The notes: generated from the letters alone by a model not told the origin. 64,000 nt of DNA from Atopobium sp. (GCA_015258715.1 JABZHR010000001.1:62001-126000), one strand, 5' to 3'; positions 1 to 9,604 are shown, counted from the first letter of the stretch. Numbers and translations: made by a program.

Positions 1-7
1 GAGAGAC

Positions 8-856
8 ATGGCAGACGTAGATATTGATCGTGAGGCGCTTCGTAAAGAAATTGACGCCGCACTTCACGGCAAAAAGAAAGAGCCACAGCCACCTGCAGGC
101 TTTGAACTCAATCAACACTCAAGCGTTAAGCACGTTATTGGCGTTGTTTCTGGCAAAGGCGGTGTTGGTAAGTCTTTTGTCACCGGCATTCTTGCTACTA
201 ACCTCGCTCGCGCAGGTAAGCGCGTTGGTATTCTTGACGGCGATATTACCGGACCTTCAATTCCTCGTATGTTTGGCATCTCTGATGAGCGTTCTTACGG
301 CGTTGAAGAGCAGCTTATTCCTATCGAGGATGCAAACGGTATCAAGATTATGAGCGCTAACCTGGTGCTTCAGAACGAGACCGATCCTGTTCTCTGGAGA
401 GGCCCTGTTGTTGCTGGTGCTATCCAGCAGTTCTACAGCCAGTGCAACTGGGGTGACCTTGATTACCTGCTCATCGACATGCCTCCAGGAACGGGCGATG
501 TTGCACTAACCGTATTCCAGTCCCTTCCTGTTGAGGGCGTTGTGATTGTTTCTTCTCCACAAGATCTTGTTCAGATGGTTGTGGGCAAGGCAGTTCGCAT
601 GGCAGAAATGATGCACGTACCTGTGCTTGGTTTGATTGAGAACATGGCATATATCACCTGTCCTCACTGTGATGAGCGCATTGAACCTTACGGTCCATCA
701 AAGCTTGCTGAGACCGCAGCAGCATTTAACCTCAAGCCTTTGGGACAGCTTCCTATGGATGCAACCTTTACTCAGATTGCCGATAAGGGAACCTTTAGCA
801 GCGAGCTTCCTGAAGGTCTTGTCCCTGACGCAACACAGAGCGTTCTTGACCTGTAA
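8..856 (+). CDS. mrp: Mrp/NBP35-family Fe-S cluster carrier ATPase
   Basis: A cytosolic P-loop ATPase of the Mrp/ApbC/NBP35 group, which carries and hands over Fe-S clusters to apoproteins. The deviant Walker A GKGGVGKS is at residues 49-56, a second signature LIDMPPGTGD lies near residue 157, and a CPHC pair (C218, C221) marks the cluster-binding site of the dimer. At 282 residues it has the usual length of the short bacterial form and lacks the extra N-terminal DUF59 domain. The ATG follows a GAGAGA stretch, but the window starts only seven bases upstream, so upstream context is unknown. The Nfu-type scaffold at 61.8 kb may work in the same pathway (inference). Family assignment is firm; the client proteins are unknown. 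Confidence 0.95.
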   Translation: MADVDIDREALRKEIDAALHGKKKEPQPPAGFELNQHSSVKHVIGVVSGKGGVGKSFVTGILATNLARAGKRVGILDGDITGPSIPRMFGISDERSYGVEEQLIPIEDANGIKIMSANLVLQNETDPVLWRGPVVAGAIQQFYSQCNWGDLDYLLIDMPPGTGDVALTVFQSLPVEGVVIVSSPQDLVQMVVGKAVRMAEMMHVPVLGLIENMAYITCPHCDERIEPYGPSKLAETAAAFNLKPLGQLPMDATFTQIADKGTFSSELPEGLVPDATQSVLDL

Positions 857-901
857 GCCGTAAAAACTGGAGCTTGCACAACACAAAAGGTAATTCTTAC
901 T

Positions 902-2155
902 ATGGCTCAAACAACGCGCATTAAAGAACGACAAGCAGCACAGGCTCAGCGTATTAAGCAAGCTCAGGCGTTCATGGTGCCAGACAACATTGATGTAGCA
1001 ATTCTAGGTGGCGGCGCGGCAGGACTCTGCGCTGCCATCACTGCTGCTGAGGCTCTTGGTGCCAATAAGCGCGTTGTTGTCTTTGAAAAAGCACTGGAGA
1101 GCGGCAGAACCATCCTGGCAACAGGCGGCGGTCGTTGTAACTTTACCAATGCTGATTTGAGCTTTGAGAATTTCTCTCATCCAGAGTTTGTACAGGCTGT
1201 TTGCAGGGATAAGGACACCTTCCTTGCAGACATTCTCTCTTTCTTTAGGTCCAGCGGTCTTGCGTGGGCAACTGAAGACGAGGGCAGAATGTACCCGCTT
1301 ACCAGGCAAGCAAGCTCCATCCAGTCACTTTTGCTCAGACGTGCCCAAAAAGCCGGTGTTCAATTTGCCCTGGGACGAGAAGTCACATCGGTAAAGCCTT
1401 ACCACAACGGCTTTACCATTTGCTTCCAGGACTGCTTTGGTGGCGAGAAAACCCATGAAGTCCACGCATCATCGGTAGTTCTAGCTACTGGCGGACTCGC
1501 AACCACAAATCTTGCAGAGAGCCTTGACTTGCAGACCACTTCACTGAGACCTGGGCTCTGCGCGCTCACCTGCACCCCTGATCCGCCTGCAAGCCTGGAT
1601 GGTAAACGTATCCGTGCGCATGCAGCTCTTTTGAGAGATGGCAATGTCCTTAAACATGAACCGGGCGAGCTGCTCTTTAGACCATTTGGACTCTCGGGCA
1701 TCATGATTTTCAACCTGTCCCGTGCTGCTCTACCTGGAGATATTCTTGAGATTGACCTTCTCCCTCAGCTTACAGATGAAGAAGTTGCGGCGGCTATAGA
1801 AGCTCATACCACCGACGGTCTTCTCGACCCACAAATTGCCGCCTACCTGAGCGTCAGCAATTCAGTTGAAGCCACGGTTGCCAAAGCTCACAGAATGGTC
1901 TTTACCGTTACGGGTACGTCTTCCAAAGTTGTCCCACAGGTCTGCGTTGGTGGTATTTCCGTTGAACAAGTGAGTACAGACACACTTGAGGCGCGCAGCA
2001 TTCCAGGTCTGTTTATCGCTGGAGAAGCTCTTGACATTGATGCTCAATGTGGAGGATTTAACCTCTCGTGGGCGTGGAAGAGCGGTATGGTTGCTGGTCT
2101 GGCTGCCGCAAAAAGCGCTGGTCAGAATTGCGAATCTCTGAAAGAGGACAACTAG
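902..2155 (+). CDS. NAD(P)/FAD-dependent oxidoreductase, HI0933/YhiN (BaiN-like) family
   Basis: A flavoprotein of the HI0933/YhiN family. The dinucleotide-binding motif GGGAAG is at residues 36-41, the family signature ATGGGRCN-FTN is near residue 75, and the C-terminal FAD motif GLFIAGEALD is followed by GGFNLSWAW near residue 380. Some members (BaiN) reduce steroid dienes, but most have no known substrate. The first 24 residues are basic and come before the core; an internal ATG at residue 25 (MVPDNID) is a possible start. It lies 45 bases after mrp and one base before the next flavoprotein gene, so the last two are almost certainly co-transcribed. The sequence gives no substrate. Confidence 0.9.
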   Translation: MAQTTRIKERQAAQAQRIKQAQAFMVPDNIDVAILGGGAAGLCAAITAAEALGANKRVVVFEKALESGRTILATGGGRCNFTNADLSFENFSHPEFVQAVCRDKDTFLADILSFFRSSGLAWATEDEGRMYPLTRQASSIQSLLLRRAQKAGVQFALGREVTSVKPYHNGFTICFQDCFGGEKTHEVHASSVVLATGGLATTNLAESLDLQTTSLRPGLCALTCTPDPPASLDGKRIRAHAALLRDGNVLKHEPGELLFRPFGLSGIMIFNLSRAALPGDILEIDLLPQLTDEEVAAAIEAHTTDGLLDPQIAAYLSVSNSVEATVAKAHRMVFTVTGTSSKVVPQVCVGGISVEQVSTDTLEARSIPGLFIAGEALDIDAQCGGFNLSWAWKSGMVAGLAAAKSAGQNCESLKEDN

Positions 2156-2156
2156 C

Positions 2157-3827
2157 ATGCTAGAAGTATCAAACATTAAGGTTCATGTTGCTCCTCTTCG
2201 TAAGCATCCTGCTAAAGAATCAAAGGCGGGGTTTGATGCGCTGCTTCACGCTCTCCGAGTCTCTGCGGATGAGGTTACCTCATATGAGCTGCATAAACGC
2301 TCAATTGATGCACGTAAAAGAAACGATATTGTTCTTATCCTCACCTACCATGTAAACCTTAAAGGTGGGCCTGCAGCGGAACAAAAACTCCTTAACAAGA
2401 TTCAAGGCAAACCTGCGGCAAAGCATATCAAGTTTGCTAAGGCAAATGCTTTTACGCTTCCCAAAGCGAAGCAACCTGCTCCCTCAGAGAATCGTCCCGT
2501 TGTTGTAGGAGCAGGATGTGCAGGCTTGTTCTGTGCGCTGACGCTTGCCAAGACTGGTCTTAATCCCCTGCTTATTGAGCGCGGAGATGATGCAGCACGA
2601 AGAACTGCGGCGGTAGAGCATCACAACCAAACAGGTCAGCTGGATCTTGAGAGCAACATCCAATTTGGTCTTGGTGGTGCTGGTACATTCTCTGACGGCA
2701 AGCTCAACACGGGTACCAAAAGTGCTTCTCACCGCTTTATTCTTGAGACTTTTGTAAAAGCAGGTGCACAGAAAAACATTTTATGGGATGCAAAACCCCA
2801 TGTAGGAAGCGATGTTCTTCCCACCGTTGTGACCAACATTGTCACAATGATTGAAGAGGCGGGTGGAACCGTTGCATTTAGGACAAAACTCGCCTCCCTA
2901 GAGCGAGCCTCAGATGGCTCTCTTTCTGCAATTCAGGTTGAGAAGACCAATCCAGACGGCTCAACTCAAACTGAAACCATAAAGACTCGCACAATGATTC
3001 TTGCGACTGGTCACTCAAGTAGAGACACGTATGTCATGCTCAAAGACAAAGGTATTTCTATGGAGAGAAAAACCTTTGCTATGGGTGTACGAATTGAGCA
3101 TCTTCAGTCTCAAATCAATAAATCACTCTATGGCCCTGAAGCAACCAATCCTGTACTAGGAGCGGCACCCTACAAGCTTTCTGTTCACCTTCCCTCTGGT
3201 AGAAGTGCCTTCTCGTTCTGTATGTGTCCCGGTGGCTATGTTGTTTCTGCAGCTAGCGAGAAGGGCGGCGTAGTCACAAACGGCATGAGCCTGTCTGACC
3301 GTGCGGGCAAAAATGCCAACTCCGGCCTGTTAGCTAACGTCTATCCAGAAGATCTACCAGGGGACGACGTACTTGCTGGCATTGAGCTGCAACGCTCTTG
3401 CGAGCAGGCGGCCTTTAAAGCAGGCGGCGGCTCTTATGTTGCTCCTGCTCAGCTGGTTGGTGACTTCCTACACAAGAAAGCTTCTACTGGACCGCGTTCG
3501 GTAAAACCGACGTATCCACGTGGCGTTATCTGGACCTCACTTGAAGACTGTCTGCCTCCCTACATCCTACAAACCTTGCGAGAAGCCCTTCCAGTTATGG
3601 ACAAAAAGCTTCATGGTTTTGCTCATCCCGATGCTGTGCTTACGGGAGTTGAAACAAGATCAAGCTCTCCTGTAAGAATTACCCGTGATGAAACAGGACG
3701 GAGCATTAACACACCAGGAATATGGCCTGTAGGTGAAGGCGCTGGCTATGCGGGCGGCATTATGAGTGCTGCTGCAGATGGCATTAGAATGGCTGAGCTT
3801 GTAGTAGAGCACTACAACAACGCTTAG
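2157..3827 (+). CDS. FAD-dependent dehydrogenase, COG2509-like
   Basis: A large flavoprotein (556 residues) of the uncharacterised FAD-dependent dehydrogenase family COG2509. An N-terminal domain of about 110 residues with no clear signature comes before the Rossmann motif GAGCAG (residues 118-123). The motifs QFGLGGAGTFSDGKLNTG near residue 170 and VGEGAGYAGGI near residue 530 are typical of the family. Its start codon is one base after the stop of the upstream YhiN-like gene, so translational coupling is likely. Its last four bases overlap the end of uvrB on the other strand. The physiological substrate is unknown. Confidence 0.88.
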   Translation: MLEVSNIKVHVAPLRKHPAKESKAGFDALLHALRVSADEVTSYELHKRSIDARKRNDIVLILTYHVNLKGGPAAEQKLLNKIQGKPAAKHIKFAKANAFTLPKAKQPAPSENRPVVVGAGCAGLFCALTLAKTGLNPLLIERGDDAARRTAAVEHHNQTGQLDLESNIQFGLGGAGTFSDGKLNTGTKSASHRFILETFVKAGAQKNILWDAKPHVGSDVLPTVVTNIVTMIEEAGGTVAFRTKLASLERASDGSLSAIQVEKTNPDGSTQTETIKTRTMILATGHSSRDTYVMLKDKGISMERKTFAMGVRIEHLQSQINKSLYGPEATNPVLGAAPYKLSVHLPSGRSAFSFCMCPGGYVVSAASEKGGVVTNGMSLSDRAGKNANSGLLANVYPEDLPGDDVLAGIELQRSCEQAAFKAGGGSYVAPAQLVGDFLHKKASTGPRSVKPTYPRGVIWTSLEDCLPPYILQTLREALPVMDKKLHGFAHPDAVLTGVETRSSSPVRITRDETGRSINTPGIWPVGEGAGYAGGIMSAAADGIRMAELVVEHYNNA

Positions 3828-6064
3828 TGCTTGCCTCTATAACGTCTGCGAGTTGCGTGAGCACTGCCTTTTCTAGCTCCTGTTTTAAGCCTCTTGATAA
3901 CATCATCTGATGTAGTGCCTTCAAGCTGGCTTCTAATGGCTACAATCTGATCTCTGAGCTCTGCTGCATGCTCATAATCCATTGACGCAGAAGCTTCTGC
4001 CATCTCTGCTTCCATACCAGAAAGCATAGCCTCAACTTCTGAGCGCGGAAGATTTTGAAGCTCTTCAGCAAGCAATTCTGCAGGCATCTCAAAAATTGAT
4101 TCTTGCTGCTCTTCAAGCGAATCTTCATCATCAGAAGCGGTATAGAACTCTCCGTTTTTGCGCTTACGCTTATCAACGTTTTCTGAAGCTTCAGCAATAA
4201 AGCCTGCAATATCCGTAATGGATTTCTTAACGGTCTTAGGTACAATACCGTGCTCTTTGTTAAACGCTTCCTGAATTTCTCGGCGCCTTTTTGTCTCATC
4301 TATAGCAATGCGCATAGAATCAGTGATTTTATCGGCATACATAATGACCTGGCCAGAAGCGTTTCTTGCCGCTCTACCCATAGTCTGAATAAGAGACCTT
4401 CTGTTTCTTAAGAAGCCCTCTTTATCTGCATCAAGAATTGCCACGAGAGAAACCTCTGGAATATCAAGTCCTTCTCGCAAAAGGTTAATGCCAACCAGTA
4501 CGTCAATCTTTCCCTGGCGCAAATCTCTAATGATCTCTACGCGGTCAAGCGTAGCGGTATCCGAGTGCATATAGTTGACTTTAATGCCCTCATCTAGCAG
4601 GTGATCTGTAAGATCTTCTGCCATTCTTTTAGTAAGCGTAGTAACAAGAACGCGCTCTTTTTTTGCTACTCTCTCTTTGACCTCTGAGATAAGGTCATCA
4701 ATTTGACCTCTTACTGGTCTGACATCAATCTTTGGATCGAGGAGGCCCGTTGGACGAATAATCTGCTCAACCTGTTGCTGAGCGACCGTCTCTTCATAGT
4801 CTCCAGGAGTTGCAGAGACGTAAATAAACTGTGGAATGCGTCCTTCAAATTCGTCAAATCTGAGCGGTCTGTTATCAAGTGCAGAAGGAAGTCTAAATCC
4901 GTGGTCTACCAGCGTAACCTTACGAGACCTATCACCCTCATACATACCTCTAATCTGAGGAACCGTAACGTGTGACTCATCGATAATGCAAATCATGTCT
5001 TTAGGGAAATAATCAATGAGCGTATAGGGAGGCTCGCCTGGAGCACGACCATCCAAATGGCGCGAATAGTTCTCAATACCATTGCAATAACCCATAGTCT
5101 CAAGCATCTCTAAGTCATAGTTTGTTCTCTGAGCAAGACGCTGAGCTTCAAGTAACTTATCGTTTTCTTTAAGCTCTTTAACACGAGCTTCCATCTCTTC
5201 AGAAATGGTTGTAAGTGCGTGAGTAATCTTTGGACGCTCAGTAACATAGTGAGATGCTGGCCAAATGGGAATAGCATCAAATTCTCTAAGCACTTCTCCC
5301 GTAACGTTGCTAACCTCTGAGATGCTTTCTACTTCATCCCCAAAGAACTCAATACGCAGCGGGTTTTCTGCATACGGAGGAAACACATCAACAACGTCTC
5401 CACGCACCCTAAACATGCCACGCTGCAGGTCATAATCATTTCTATCGTACTGAACATCAATAAGATCTTTAATAAAATCATCACGCTCAAGAGGAACGGA
5501 TTTGTCTACATTAGGAGCAAGGCCTGCATAATCTTGAGGGCTGCCAATACCGTAAATACACGATACAGATGCCACAACAATGACATCACGCCTAGACAAA
5601 AGCGATGAAGTTGCCTGGTGACGGAGCTTCTCTACCTCTTCATTAATGGAAGCGTCTTTTTCTATGTACGTATCTGATTGTGGAACATATGCTTCTGGCT
5701 GGTAGTAGTCATAGTACGAGACAAAATACACAACAGCGTTGTTAGGAAAGAGCTCCTTCATCTCTGAGGCAACCTGGGCAGCCAGTGTTTTATTGGGCTC
5801 CATAATAAGCGTGGGGCGGTTGAGCTTCTCGATAGTCTTAGCCATAGAGAATGTCTTGCCCGAGCCCGTAACACCTAAGAGCGTCTGATACCTAAGCCCG
5901 TCTTCAATTCCTTGGGCAAGCTTTTCTATTGCCTGCGGCTGATCACCTGCAGGCTCAAAAGGAGATACTACCTGGAGCTTCTCTTCTCCTGCTTCACGAC
6001 CAAATCGGCGCAGTTCAGCACCTATATATTCTTTATGTTGATCTTCAGCATGAGATGCGTCCAT
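3824..6064 (-). CDS. uvrB: UvrABC excinuclease subunit B
   Basis: UvrB, the helicase-like damage-verification subunit of nucleotide excision repair, which acts with UvrA and UvrC. Visible features are the Walker A GVTGSGKT (residues 64-71), the beta-hairpin region YYDYYQPEAY, the DESH box (CIIDESHVTV), helicase motif VI (QTMGRAARN), and a C-terminal UVR domain (YEHAAELRDQI) that contacts UvrC. At 746 residues it is longer than the usual 660-670: it has about 25 extra N-terminal residues, an acidic spacer before the UVR domain, and a basic Arg/Lys/His tail. An AAGGAG box six bases before the ATG supports the start. Its promoter overlaps a LexA-box-like sequence. It is convergent with the upstream flavoprotein gene, overlapping it by four bases. 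Confidence 0.98.
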   Translation of the reverse strand: MDASHAEDQHKEYIGAELRRFGREAGEEKLQVVSPFEPAGDQPQAIEKLAQGIEDGLRYQTLLGVTGSGKTFSMAKTIEKLNRPTLIMEPNKTLAAQVASEMKELFPNNAVVYFVSYYDYYQPEAYVPQSDTYIEKDASINEEVEKLRHQATSSLLSRRDVIVVASVSCIYGIGSPQDYAGLAPNVDKSVPLERDDFIKDLIDVQYDRNDYDLQRGMFRVRGDVVDVFPPYAENPLRIEFFGDEVESISEVSNVTGEVLREFDAIPIWPASHYVTERPKITHALTTISEEMEARVKELKENDKLLEAQRLAQRTNYDLEMLETMGYCNGIENYSRHLDGRAPGEPPYTLIDYFPKDMICIIDESHVTVPQIRGMYEGDRSRKVTLVDHGFRLPSALDNRPLRFDEFEGRIPQFIYVSATPGDYEETVAQQQVEQIIRPTGLLDPKIDVRPVRGQIDDLISEVKERVAKKERVLVTTLTKRMAEDLTDHLLDEGIKVNYMHSDTATLDRVEIIRDLRQGKIDVLVGINLLREGLDIPEVSLVAILDADKEGFLRNRRSLIQTMGRAARNASGQVIMYADKITDSMRIAIDETKRRREIQEAFNKEHGIVPKTVKKSITDIAGFIAEASENVDKRKRKNGEFYTASDDEDSLEEQQESIFEMPAELLAEELQNLPRSEVEAMLSGMEAEMAEASASMDYEHAAELRDQIVAIRSQLEGTTSDDVIKRLKTGARKGSAHATRRRYRGKH

Positions 6065-6089
6065 GAGATTCTCCTTTTCTTGTGAATGT

Positions 6090-6126
6090 AGTATACCCCA
6101 CTTCCCAAAACTGAAACACTTGTTCT
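6090..6126 (-). promoter_or_regulatory. uvrB promoter with LexA (SOS) box
   Basis: Read on the minus strand, 6126-6113 is AGAACAAGTGTTTC. It matches the Bacillus-type LexA/DinR consensus CGAACRNRYGTTYC at 13 of 14 positions. A good -10 hexamer TATACT sits at 6095-6090, and the -35 position expected from a 17-base spacer (6118-6113) falls inside the box, as expected for a repressor-blocked promoter. uvrB is a classic SOS gene, so the placement makes biological sense. The box also lies 115 bases upstream of the divergent gene at 6241. Confidence 0.7.
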
Positions 6127-6240
6127 ATACTATTTATAAATTGCAGTATAGTTTCAAAGTGTGACGGGTAATAAATTAATTACCTATATGCGCTAAACTA
6201 GCACCTAAATAAACAAGTTACATCAGATAAAGGAGATACC

Positions 6241-8325
6241 TTGGGCGTCTCAGATCTTTTCTCGCTAAATAAAGCTTCAAAGCAATCTCAGGGCTCTACC
6301 CTAGAGAACATTTTGCTGCGCTCAAATAATGTCATTGCCTCTCTTAAAGACCTTGTTGCAAACAATCAGATTACAGAGACAGGTCTTCAAGAGATGCTTA
6401 CGCGCTCTAAAAATCTCGAGAATACCAATCTGCCCAAAGGTGATGTTCATAAGCTGGATAGAACGGGTCGTTGGTGGTTCAACGCCAACACCCTTGAGTG
6501 TGGACCAGAAGAGTACGACGCATTTATTGCAACTGAAGCAATTCTCAACATTTCACAAGATGTTGAGGCCCTAAAGAATACACATGCTTCTGAGACAGAT
6601 CTTCAGCTTGTTCGTACTAGCCTCTCGCAGGTAGCAAGCCTCATGCCCAAGTCTGCTTCCCTCTCTGAACAAGTTGCTCCTTTTAGTGGTAACGCTGACG
6701 GCAGCTCTGACTGGATGAAGCGTCTCTGGTTTGCAAACTATGTTGAGAACACGCCGTTCCCTTTTAGGATGGTGTATAACTTCTCCTACAATCCACAACT
6801 TGATATTTTGGTATTTGAGTTCTTTGTAGCTCGCCCTCGCTGCTTTAGCTTCTTATCTGCAGAAAAGTCAGAACAAATTGCAGCAGCTCGCGCTTACGCA
6901 CTGCGTGCTTCTCTTTGCGTGGCTCGCATGGCTCTTCAGAGCTGCAAAATCTCTCGCGTCTGCATCAACGGCAGCCTGCGCGGAGAAGAGCGTATTGTCC
7001 TATCTATGGACTTGAACGAGGCAGCTCTTGCTCGCCTCTTACCTACTGCAGCAAATACTCAAATTGACGGCAATAGCTTCCCACAAGACCCTGCGCTCAG
7101 AGTTTCTTTTGACTCTGAAGGTTGGTTTAGTGAAGTTGAGCCCTTTATGAAGCAAACGGACGAGTGGGTTTCTCCTCGTAGCTTCTTTGAGATGCCAGAT
7201 TTGTCTGATCGTCCTTGTTCGCCAGCAGTTGCCGCAGTTTGTGGAGCTCAAAAGGTAAGCGATCTTGGATACTCTGAGGCATCCCGCCGTATTAGGCTTT
7301 GGAATACCACTCTCAACAACATTCCAAAAGATGCTTCTACCGCAGATGCAGTTGGAAAATTTGAGGAAGCAAAAGCTTCAACTTCTGATATTTTCGCCAT
7401 TGAAGGCTTTGACAGAGTTATCCATGGCCTGGTCGAAGGCACCATTGATTTCTCGGATAGAAGATCTATGGCCGAGAAATTCCTCTTTGGTTCGCCTTTG
7501 CAGAAAACGCTTCAATCCATAAATAACATCATGGACGGAGAGCCAGACCCAGACGCTCTAGAAAAGACACTTGCAGAGCTTGAGTCTCAGGTTTCACCAA
7601 CCCTTGATATGGGCCTATACCTGGACGATTCAGATTCTATCTACAGGTATTTTGATTCCCTCTCAGAGCGCGTAGCTTATAACCTAGCATTCCCCAATGA
7701 ACCAAGAAAACTGGTGCTTATTCCAGACACGTACTATATGTCTTTAGCAAGAATGGCTCGCGCCTACAACCTGCTTGAGCAGCCAGAAAAAGCAGAACGC
7801 TATGCACAAGAAGCCCACAGAATTTCTCCTTTGGGCGTTGATGCAACTCTGCTATTGGTAAGAACATTAGAAGACCAGTCAAAAGTCTTTGAAGCTGCAA
7901 AGCTGCTCAAAGACCTTATCGAGCACCTTTTCTCCGCATCAGATGTTGCGCTGGTGTACTATCGCCTAGCCTATATGGAGTGGAAGCTGGGACGCTCTGA
8001 TCTTTGTGCAGCTTGCTATCAAATGGCTATGATTATTGGTGGCAGTGTTGCTCAACCTGCAAAAGAAGAGCTTGAAGACCTTCTCAAGGCAGACTCTTCT
8101 GTTAAGAAACTAGATACTCCTCAAGAGGTCTTCTCGTTCCTTAAGCAAAATGGTGTTCCTGTCTTTGACCAGAAAGTCGTGTTTAACAAGGCAGTTGCTA
8201 TTGGCAGCGCCTGTGTAAATGATGGCATTTACTGTGTTGGTCAGAACATGCTCAAAAACTGCTTAGAGATTACCTTTGATGATGCCGCAGCCAAGGTAGA
8301 GAGTTCATTGAGAACACCCTTCTAA
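6241..8325 (+). CDS. Unrecognised TPR-containing protein
   Basis: A 694-residue protein I do not recognise. It starts at TTG after AAAGGAGA, a strong ribosome binding site with correct spacing. No signal peptide or membrane segment is visible, so it is probably cytosolic. The C-terminal third (about residues 490-610) has helix-turn-helix pairs of TPR type: AYNLLEQPEKAERYAQEAHRI, then a repeat around RTLEDQSKVFEAAKLL, then LAYMEWKLGRSDLCAACYQMA. The N-terminal part has a coiled-coil-prone start and a GRWWFNANTLECGPEEYDAF segment with no known motif. It stands alone and divergent from uvrB. A scaffolding role is the most that TPR repeats suggest. Confidence 0.85.
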   Translation: MGVSDLFSLNKASKQSQGSTLENILLRSNNVIASLKDLVANNQITETGLQEMLTRSKNLENTNLPKGDVHKLDRTGRWWFNANTLECGPEEYDAFIATEAILNISQDVEALKNTHASETDLQLVRTSLSQVASLMPKSASLSEQVAPFSGNADGSSDWMKRLWFANYVENTPFPFRMVYNFSYNPQLDILVFEFFVARPRCFSFLSAEKSEQIAAARAYALRASLCVARMALQSCKISRVCINGSLRGEERIVLSMDLNEAALARLLPTAANTQIDGNSFPQDPALRVSFDSEGWFSEVEPFMKQTDEWVSPRSFFEMPDLSDRPCSPAVAAVCGAQKVSDLGYSEASRRIRLWNTTLNNIPKDASTADAVGKFEEAKASTSDIFAIEGFDRVIHGLVEGTIDFSDRRSMAEKFLFGSPLQKTLQSINNIMDGEPDPDALEKTLAELESQVSPTLDMGLYLDDSDSIYRYFDSLSERVAYNLAFPNEPRKLVLIPDTYYMSLARMARAYNLLEQPEKAERYAQEAHRISPLGVDATLLLVRTLEDQSKVFEAAKLLKDLIEHLFSASDVALVYYRLAYMEWKLGRSDLCAACYQMAMIIGGSVAQPAKEELEDLLKADSSVKKLDTPQEVFSFLKQNGVPVFDQKVVFNKAVAIGSACVNDGIYCVGQNMLKNCLEITFDDAAAKVESSLRTPF

Positions 8326-8348
8326 AGGCCACGCACAAAAGCTATACC

Positions 8349-8963
8349 CTACTGCTCTGACTGTTGGTTGAACCGAGCGTTTAGCCAAAGCTCTACCTGT
8401 GCTTTAAGGTCATCAAGGCCTTCAGAGTTCACAAATACCGTATCCGCCTGATTACGCAAATACGTATCAGAAGGCTGATGCGCTATACGCTGCTCAAACT
8501 CCTGGCGAGAAGATCCTCGCTGTTCAGCGCGTTCTGCTCTCAGTTCCAAAGGTGCTACAACAACGACAACTTCATCAACCAGCTCAAGTAAGTCTTCAAC
8601 GCGGTCAAGCAGCGGAACCTCTACAAAGCAGAACTGAGCGTCTGCACTAGGAGCTTCTTTTGTCAGGAATTGACGCATATATTCCCTGATAAAAGGCATT
8701 TCTAGATCTTCTAAGAGCTCAGCTGATTCACTGGTAGCAAAAGCTCTACGGCCAAGCTCTCGCCTATTAATCTCGTGAGTAACAGGATCTAGCAAATCGT
8801 TTCCAAAAGCTTCTGCCACACGATAGGTACACTCGCATCCAGGCCTCAGAAGCCTACGAGAAACCTCATCAAGGTCAAAGCGCAGTCCACCTGCTGCTTC
8901 AAACATTTTAGAAACAGTTGATTTACCAGACGCCATTCCGCCGGCGAGAATTACCTTGTACAT
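8349..8963 (-). CDS. coaE: Dephospho-CoA kinase
   Basis: Catalyses the last step of coenzyme A synthesis, phosphorylation of the ribose 3'-hydroxyl of dephospho-CoA. The P-loop GGMASGKS is at residues 8-15, followed by FDLDEVSRRLL (the Asp of the substrate site) and the lid-like region RAEQRGSSRQEFEQRI. I start it at the ATG at 8963, giving MYKVILAGG, because AGGAG lies eight bases upstream. A GTG nine bases further out would overlap that AGGAG and is unlikely. The octamer GGCGAGAA occurs twice inside the gene. It is 11 bases downstream of the ABC ATPase gene and may be read through from that operon. Confidence 0.95.
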   Translation of the reverse strand: MYKVILAGGMASGKSTVSKMFEAAGGLRFDLDEVSRRLLRPGCECTYRVAEAFGNDLLDPVTHEINRRELGRRAFATSESAELLEDLEMPFIREYMRQFLTKEAPSADAQFCFVEVPLLDRVEDLLELVDEVVVVVAPLELRAERAEQRGSSRQEFEQRIAHQPSDTYLRNQADTVFVNSEGLDDLKAQVELWLNARFNQQSEQ

Positions 8964-8974
8964 GTAGTTCACTC

Positions 8975-9604
8975 CTATAACTGCAGTGCTGTATAAGAGC
9001 CTAGCAGTTTTATTTCTTCAGGAGTATGAGTTACCCAAATTACAACTTTTGATTCAATGAACGGTTTGACAAAGGCAATAACCTGCCGCTTAAGCGCTTC
9101 ATCTAATCCCTTGAGCGGCTCATCAAAGAGCAAGATGTCTGCATCTGCAAAGAGTGTACGCAAAAGTGCAACGCGTCTCTTTTGTCCACCGGAAAGCTCA
9201 GAAACAGGCTTGTTTTCTGTTCCTTCAAGTCCCACCCCACAAAGCGCCTCTTTAATACGCTCTCGAGCGCTTTCTTTTTGCTCCTTTGAGTGCAACTGTA
9301 TAGCAAGTATGATATTTGCCATAACGCTCAAGTTTTCTAGCAGTCTATCTTCCTGAAACATCATGACCGTTTTAGTGTCAGGCGATTTAAGCACTGTGCC
9401 TGAATCAGCTACTTCAAGACCGCAAAGAATACGAAGAAGTGTTGTTTTACCTGCTCCAGAGGGCTCAGAGAGTATGTACACTCCCCTCTCAAACTTGTAG
9501 GAAAAATCATCAAGCACAACCGTATTACCAAACGATTTAGTGATGTTTTTTACCTCAAGCAACTGCTCGGTTGCATAGGCACAATTGGTTGTGTTCATAC
9601 TCAT
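8975..9604 (-). CDS. ABC transporter ATP-binding protein, NitT/TauT type
   Basis: The ATPase of a NitT/TauT-type ABC importer (SsuB/TauB-like). The Walker A is EPSGAGKT (residues 47-54); its first glycine is replaced by glutamate, which is unusual but leaves the phosphate-binding GAGKT intact. The signature LSGGQKRRVAL and Walker B ILLFDEP are complete. The start is set at 9604 because its ATG overlaps the stop of the permease gene as ATGA, a usual sign of coupled translation. The reading frame stays open for 96 bases further upstream, but that part lies within the permease gene. At 209 residues it is compact. Substrate is discussed under the binding protein. Confidence 0.9.
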   Translation of the reverse strand: MSMNTTNCAYATEQLLEVKNITKSFGNTVVLDDFSYKFERGVYILSEPSGAGKTTLLRILCGLEVADSGTVLKSPDTKTVMMFQEDRLLENLSVMANIILAIQLHSKEQKESARERIKEALCGVGLEGTENKPVSELSGGQKRRVALLRTLFADADILLFDEPLKGLDEALKRQVIAFVKPFIESKVVIWVTHTPEEIKLLGSYTALQL

